A DNA stretch of 64,000 nt from Neobacillus novalis NBRC 102450. GTDB lineage: Bacteria > Bacillota > Bacilli > Bacillales > Cytobacillaceae. The translations under genes and the position numbers were made by a program. Location: assembly GCF_001591805.1 (NCBI RefSeq), contig NZ_BCVP01000026.1, positions 1 through 64,000 of the forward strand. Reading direction: 5' to 3'. Shown here in pieces: positions 61,001 to 64,000 of this stretch; position 1 is the first letter of the stretch; every line of letters begins with the position of its first letter. The notes under the pieces are model-generated. The model saw only the letters and a list, made by a program, of their open reading frames with translations. It made no database searches and was not told the DNA's origin.

Positions 61001-64000
61001 GGAGACTGATAGCTTACAATACCTTTTAAATGTGGGAGGATCACCTGGCCTGGCAGGATTGGAATTCCCGATGTGCTGTAAACCGGAAGAATGATATCCT
61101 TTAGCCTTTCACCGGTAAAAACGTCCAGAACCGATACGGAACCGGTCGTGGAAGCAAAGAACAGCAGGCCGTTCGCCGTTACCGAACCGCTATTCAATGT
61201 TGTTCCGACAGATGTGTTGCTCCACAATTCTTTCCCCGTTTCCTTATCGAATGCACGCAGATTGGACTGCACTGCTGATCCCATGATGACCATATTTTCA
61301 TAGACAATCGGCGATCCCGCCTGGGTATCTCCGATCCCGGGAACCTTCCATTTTTCTGCTCCTGCCTGAGCATCTAATGCATACAGTGTGCCGCCGTCAG
61401 TATCGAAATTGATGCCTGTAAAGTAAAGGACTCCGTTGTCGTACACAGGCTTAGAGGCAATCCCTTCTCCGGATAGTTTTTTCTGCCACACTTCAGTGCC
61501 GTCTTTTATTTTCAAAGCACGAATCGTTTGGTTGTCATAGCTGCCAACATAAATCAAGCCATTCCCGATGCTTGGCCCAAAATAAGTCGGTGCGCCCAGC
61601 TTTACGCTCCACAGCTTACTGCCCGTTTCAGGGTTCAATGCATGTAAATGCGCATTTTCCGTAAGGTCTGAGGATACGAAAAGAGTGCTTTCATAGTAAA
61701 CAGGAGATTCATAGATTGCCATTACCCCGACCGTTGTACTCCATTTGATGCTGCCGGATGCGAGGTCAAGCGCATAAATCTTCCCATCCTGGCCGCCGGA
61801 AAGGTAGACTGTGTTTTGTTCAATGGTCGGTGACGAACGGTTCATGCTGCCAACCCTGACAGACCATCGTTCCTTGCCTGACTTGGAATCGAGTCCAACG
61901 ACCCAGCCCCTGTCTGTAGTTAAAACTATATAACCATTAGCGGCGGCAGGTGTGGAGAAAAGGATGTCACCTTTTCCTTCCGCACTATATTCCCAGGACT
62001 TTTCCAGGGAAGCTGCGTCAATTGCGTTGCCGGAGACGGCATTACGCTGGGCATTCCCATTTGCCATGCCCCACTGTTTGCTTGGTGCGGCTGCAAGCCT
62101 CTGAACCTTCAGTTCGAGCGTGATATTTTTGTTTACAGTCAGTTCCTCTGCTTTGCCTTTGATGCCCTCACCTGTTACCTGCATTTCATAGGCCGCTGCC
62201 GGAACCCGCTTGATTTCAAAATTGCCTCCCTCGTCTGTCCGGATGGCGGAAAAAGGCGTGTTTTTTATTCGGATAAACGCATATGGAACCGGCTTGCCGG
62301 ACTCGTCAACAACTTTTCCGTTGACGGTATAGGCCTCCGCTTCTTCAAGGACAAAGTTGGCATTCGTTACTTCGCCTTTCTTAAGGGTGACTGTTCCTTC
62401 ATATGTCTTGTAGCCAAAGGAAGTAACCGTTATTTTATGAGAGCCTTCCCTAATTTTAAAAGAAAAGCTGCCATCCTTCGTGATTTGGTAGGAGAGACCT
62501 TCAGCATCTATGTTCATATTCGATGCGATTGGCTCACCCTTTTTGTTTTTTACAGTCCCCTTCAATTCACCGGCAAAAACCGCTTCGGTGACCGCCTGGT
62601 AAATATTGATGATCCCGCTACCATAGGAATCGTTTGGCAGGGTTCCCATATGAGGATCCTTGCGGGCTGTATCCTTCAGGATTTTTTTAACGTCATCAAC
62701 TGTCAGCTTCGGGTTTGCCTGGTAAAGAAGCGCAATCGCTCCGGTAACATGCGGTGTGGCCATTGATGTCCCGCTGATTGTGTTATATTTTCCTTTATTT
62801 AATTTACCTGGCCATGCCGAATAAATCTGGTGGCCCGGGGCGGAAATATCCGGCTTGATGATCTGCTTCCTTTCGCCATTGCCATCCTCCCAGTAAACCG
62901 GGCCTCTGCTAGAGAATGAGGCCGTTTGGTCAAACATATCAGTGGCTCCGACGGCAAACGTTTCCGGGAAGCTGCCCGGTGATCCGATCGTCTGGGACCC
63001 CGGCCCGTCATTTCCCGCAGCAAAGGAGGGAAAAATGCCTGCTGCGATCCAGGCTTTCACATCTTCATAGAATTCGAGAGTGTATGTATTCGAATTCCCC
63101 CAAGAATTGTTGACAACGTTCGGCGCTTTGGATGGGTCTCCTCCTGGTGCAAGGAACCATTGGAATGCCTGGTGGATGCCCGAAAGAGTGGCATTCCCGC
63201 TGTCGTTGAAAATTTTGGCTGCAATCCATTCCGCTCTAGGAGCAACGCCGATTGGCTCACCGTCGCCGCCTCCCACTGCCGTCCCGGCAACGTGGGTACC
63301 ATGGCCATTCCCGTCATTTGGTGTTGAATAATTTTGACCTGACAAGTCGATCCAGGAATATTGCTGATTGCCGTCACGGCCGCGGTAATTCTTTCTTAGG
63401 GCTTCATGATTTCCGTCAACTCCGGAATCCATGATGCCAACTACAATTCCTTCGCCCTTAAGCCCGTATTGCCCCCAGACTTTTGGTGCGAAAATTTTCT
63501 CAAGGCCCCACTCCGGAAGCCTTGGCGGAGCATCCTCGACCGTGATTTCAGGAACACTTATTATTCCATCCAGTGAAATTTCTTCGATGTCATCCCGCTG
63601 CTTCAGCTCATCGTATGCTTCCTTCGTCACAGTAGCGGAAAGACCATTGATAATCCACAATGTTTCCTTTTTCTTGGCTTTTCCTTTTGATTCCATCGCC
63701 TTTAGTGCCTGATGAATTCCTTTTTGCGAGTTGTCGGCTTTTTGTGTGAGGTGATCTTTGATGGCTTTGATTTTATCGGTACGGTTCTTCATTTGTTTCA
63801 TCTGGGGGTAAATAGCCTGGAGGTCTGGTTGGTTTTTCATTTTGATGATGACGTCGACTTCACTGTTTTTCTTGAACGCTTCCTTTAGTGTTGCTTCCGA
63901 TTTCTCTTTTTTGTCTGCTGCTTCTTCAAGCGGCAAAGGTTTGATTCCAAGGCCGGTTAAAAGGTTGGAAAGTTCGTTCGTGTCGGTATCCACACTTTTT
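55078..64000 (-). CDS. Giant subtilisin-like (S8) protein with PQQ propeller, CnaB repeats and five ThuA/GATase-like domains; 5' end outside window
   Basis: At least 2971 codons, open to the right edge (KS precedes the GTG at 63993), so the signal peptide is not seen. Numbering from that GTG: propeptide I9-like about 45-150. Peptidase S8 about 175-475, with Asp189 (GIMDSGVDG), His231 (NGHGTHVAGT), Asn328 (FAAGNDGPGS) and Ser410 (SGTSMATPH), all intact. Two CarboxypepD_reg/CnaB domains. PQQ/BamB-type propeller about 640-985 (GKIYALDLASGSIKWSTTVG). Then five repeats, each of two CnaB domains plus one Rossmann-like domain (VAVLNDYKGDITKLLEASGY; AEHPI--G-KAG; F-NYSG). A Big-type Ig domain ends it (KLIVTGKPEKK). 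There is no LPXTG or SLH anchor. The N-terminal half resembles bacillopeptidase F/Vpr. The gene is visibly richer in G+C than its neighbours. Confidence 0.88.
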   Translation of the reverse strand, partial: KSVDTDTNELSNLLTGLGIKPLPLEEAADKKEKSEATLKEAFKKNSEVDVIIKMKNQPDLQAIYPQMKQMKNRTDKIKAIKDHLTQKADNSQKGIHQALKAMESKGKAKKKETLWIINGLSATVTKEAYDELKQRDDIEEISLDGIISVPEITVEDAPPRLPEWGLEKIFAPKVWGQYGLKGEGIVVGIMDSGVDGNHEALRKNYRGRDGNQQYSWIDLSGQNYSTPNDGNGHGTHVAGTAVGGGDGEPIGVAPRAEWIAAKIFNDSGNATLSGIHQAFQWFLAPGGDPSKAPNVVNNSWGNSNTYTLEFYEDVKAWIAAGIFPSFAAGNDGPGSQTIGSPGSFPETFAVGATDMFDQTASFSSRGPVYWEDGNGERKQIIKPDISAPGHQIYSAWPGKLNKGKYNTISGTSMATPHVTGAIALLYQANPKLTVDDVKKILKDTARKDPHMGTLPNDSYGSGIINIYQAVTEAVFAGELKGTVKNKKGEPIASNMNIDAEGLSYQITKDGSFSFKIREGSHKITVTSFGYKTYEGTVTLKKGEVTNANFVLEEAEAYTVNGKVVDESGKPVPYAFIRIKNTPFSAIRTDEGGNFEIKRVPAAAYEMQVTGEGIKGKAEELTVNKNITLELKVQRLAAAPSKQWGMANGNAQRNAVSGNAIDAASLEKSWEYSAEGKGDILFSTPAAANGYIVLTTDRGWVVGLDSKSGKERWSVRVGSMNRSSPTIEQNTVYLSGGQDGKIYALDLASGSIKWSTTVGVMAIYESPVYYESTLFVSSDLTENAHLHALNPETGSKLWSVKLGAPTYFGPSIGNGLIYVGSYDNQTIRALKIKDGTEVWQKKLSGEGIASKPVYDNGVLYFTGINFDTDGGTLYALDAQAGAEKWKVPGIGDTQAGSPIVYENMVIMGSAVQSNLRAFDKETGKELWSNTSVGTTLNSGSVTANGLLFFASTTGSVSVLDVFTGERLKDIILPVYSTSGIPILPGQVILPHLKGIVSYQSPGILTGSLKDANGQPVKGTLTVEETGETTAAEADGSFVLKHAPGEYTVLISLYGKKQISEKVQFVSGYKLTKDYQLEDAKKGSLSIAVKDKRTGKSLKGVNIDMKSAGIHGVTDDDGMFAKEDVFEGTWDIAFSLGGFKDGTSKIAVKSGENATLIFELQPIDVAVLNDYKGDITKLLEASGYHAEERDWDVVNDIGRYKVLYLNGAYGTDGLIPTEKEVTNLINEASKHNVSIIFTDQWGQSYGSIHQLKDYYQNPSDLGHSYNEGEVRLKVEAEHPILKGYKAGSEIPLLMNNADFAWFNNYTGRTLGKIGAAKIGYVGSGVAYQAVSENSAHLLLSSFASVPWETADDWMLGQKQILLNSLDWLYSSQFGKVSGTIVNAAGEPVEASIEVVETGVKVESSANGEFEFFHDEGTFTLEVRGKGYGTYTGTFTSEKGKPAEVAVKLGNSERGSLSGVVTDGLTNLEIEGVKIAATNAAGAIAAETQSAANGRYQLTGLQEETYTLTFKKEGYIIYSEKVDIARHSGDIDVKLHTMPSVAVVGDHYTSDTSFKALLKEFGITAVEIQPADLPTRMAEFDVVFLNEPSTIGFTKTAFENTMKAADAAGTSVIFGDNYWSGSGLNHLVNYRKDPESRTTVRSTTQAAIYKVMAEHPIFGGAKAGDAIKILTPAASTFAYFKNYSGYPLAEIGLDGSSTTDGLGIAYKPRTENSVELLMGGHGFSSYHGSKDYTQEGKQILLNAILWAANVKFPVLKGTILDEDGEPLKADIKVNGQPFETQSDSTTGGFSIAILDGTYDVSISAYGYKTESVKLKAEVDGEPQTISMEVAGDVGSIAGTVENEKDGNAISGAKVTLIGKPRSTDSNTQGQFSLSKIEPGTYTVRVEKEGFVRKDVSVKIVKGEKLALSVKLSPSSTIGLIVDLTASGTSFKQYLEGRGYKVVYLDFKDIDKLDGVDLVFANSDYKPEVVPKKAEFKAFQEALDKKRKSVIWTGQAGGRGSIRYLYEYDGDPSSIFDGTNKTGSKGIVTEDHPLAAGFKAGDVIDIPVKSGYYYGFNGYSGKTVVAFEQSQTGEKGSMVAYKGRTSESLEILLANMTISNVFQPGDPALFDAGREKLLMNAIEWALAEKAPLVGELHGIIQNEKGIKVKGEAIIKETGKKLISDEQGTFFTALETGTYTVSVKAFGHHEKEFTVSIKNGQVLNEAFTIQSQNAGILKGKISDAVTKNVIAGAAVEVLGTPAVVKTSAAGEYELTLQNGSYEVRISASGYKPIFETVQIVEGQTATLNVSMVASQKIAILANPYNEAKIVPFIKAYGYDFEFYPYTDFETLIEKIGDYKLIIANDISSTMKDRFKVLVEKANEHQTSMIFPGQYGFGSISELSKAYGDPEKTTSNYVDKELNIRVDENHPIFRGFEAGKEFPLLQNIKGAVQYSSFENYSGTTLGTLTNPAKGPAGASVAVKFSSPNSVHILLSALHIGNYGDPEERWTENAVQLYLNAIDYALIASQGEIKGVVTDAQGKPIANALVSIPGTNVKTTTNSAGSYRIGIGTGKYDVKVQARGFTEQTGQVEIMKTGSSFELNFVLKAIEGSNLKGMVVDKKTGTPVAGASVTLIPKDDPDFKGNAASSSDGSFVFENLLPGEYMIEVVQDGYLPAKTEVKVGEEDLTVKLELNAIEVAVLGDLNGEISKFLNDQGIFAEEKGWDLLGQLNKYEAVVVNTNTGTKEQVDQLIKKSDEHKVSLIFTGTWGMKDGSIQLLKQALGVPEQDQQGYNEGAVYLKSLADHPLFAGLKADENGLIKIHPEKSPYATFKNYSGTSLAGLNVDGEDKGNAIAYEFRGIDHMHLLLSSFTATNIIGPEHGWTADGKRLFANAVRWSMNAEQQLPNAPVWDVDNQKVKSEPAIVTGKADAGTTVHVYEQAGNKINLLGTVKAAIDGTFSIELNLPNGQHTLIAEAENFAGKAKSTSTMKLIVTGKPEKK

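Noticed and set aside
55261..63712. Many open frames of 60-120 codons antisense to the giant S8 gene
   Set aside because: They are shadows produced by its G+C-rich codon usage; none has a ribosome site with a recognisable product.
1..64000. CRISPR array, rRNA or tRNA genes, prophage or plasmid origin
   Set aside because: No regularly spaced repeats with unique spacers and no conserved rRNA/tRNA stretches, phage structural genes or replication origins were seen.

Overview
The window comes from a low-G+C, endospore-forming Bacillaceae chromosome (Bacillus/Neobacillus/Peribacillus type; genus is inference). The grounds are a GerA-type germinant receptor operon, a SleB/CwlJ-type cortex hydrolase, strong AGGAGG ribosome sites, TTG/GTG starts and Gram-positive regulator families. 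No rRNA, tRNA or CRISPR array was seen.

Layout. 0-2.4 kb: tail of an IS200/IS605 TnpB element with its right-end hairpin, two small membrane proteins (one with an ACG start) and a SleB-like hydrolase. 2.6-10.4 kb: RND efflux pump, PadR-DUF1700-DUF4097 envelope operon, PAP2 phosphatase with a hairpin over its ribosome site, and a divergent Crp-type regulator/MFS pair around an 18-bp palindrome. 10.4-18.5 kb: a relic zone with palindromic repeats, a truncated lipoprotein copy, an ArsR-SRPBCC pair, and fragments of RND, HAD, DinB, HU, aminoglycoside adenylyltransferase, group II intron and royal-jelly-family genes. Within it sits a clear c-di-GMP-I riboswitch reading into a 78-aa orphan. 18.5-22.8 kb: germinant receptor operon in the order B-A-C plus a small membrane protein. 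23-25.6 kb: IstB and methyltransferase relics and a LytR-CpsA-Psr gene.

25.9-30.1 kb: a polymorphic-toxin locus. A 677-aa protein joins a PrsW-like intramembrane protease to an EndoU-type RNase toxin. A CdiI-like immunity gene follows it. Two 207-bp direct repeats flank the pair, and each repeat is also the upstream region of a gene (toxin or lipoprotein).

30.6-43.1 kb and 50.5-54.2 kb: serial exporter/regulator pairs (two EamA with MocR; two MFS with LysR; Gal80-like oxidoreductase with LysR; Lrp; frameshifted MFS; TetR with MFS; cupin-XRE with LysE). Several have clear palindromic operators between the divergent genes. 43.6-49.9 kb: a tightly coupled seven-gene operon (solute-binding lipoprotein, cytoplasmic alkaline-phosphatase-fold enzyme, two permeases, ATPase, DeoR regulator, PHP phosphatase). 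It looks like an importer plus dephosphorylation route for an unidentified phosphorylated compound. 55.1-64 kb: a giant secreted subtilisin-like protein, open at the right edge, with a PQQ-type propeller, about twelve CnaB/carboxypeptidase-regulatory domains and five diverged ThuA/GATase-like domains.

The best candidates for undescribed biology are the PrsW-EndoU toxin with its repeated promoter, the giant S8 protein, the riboswitch-controlled orphan and the ABC/phosphatase operon.
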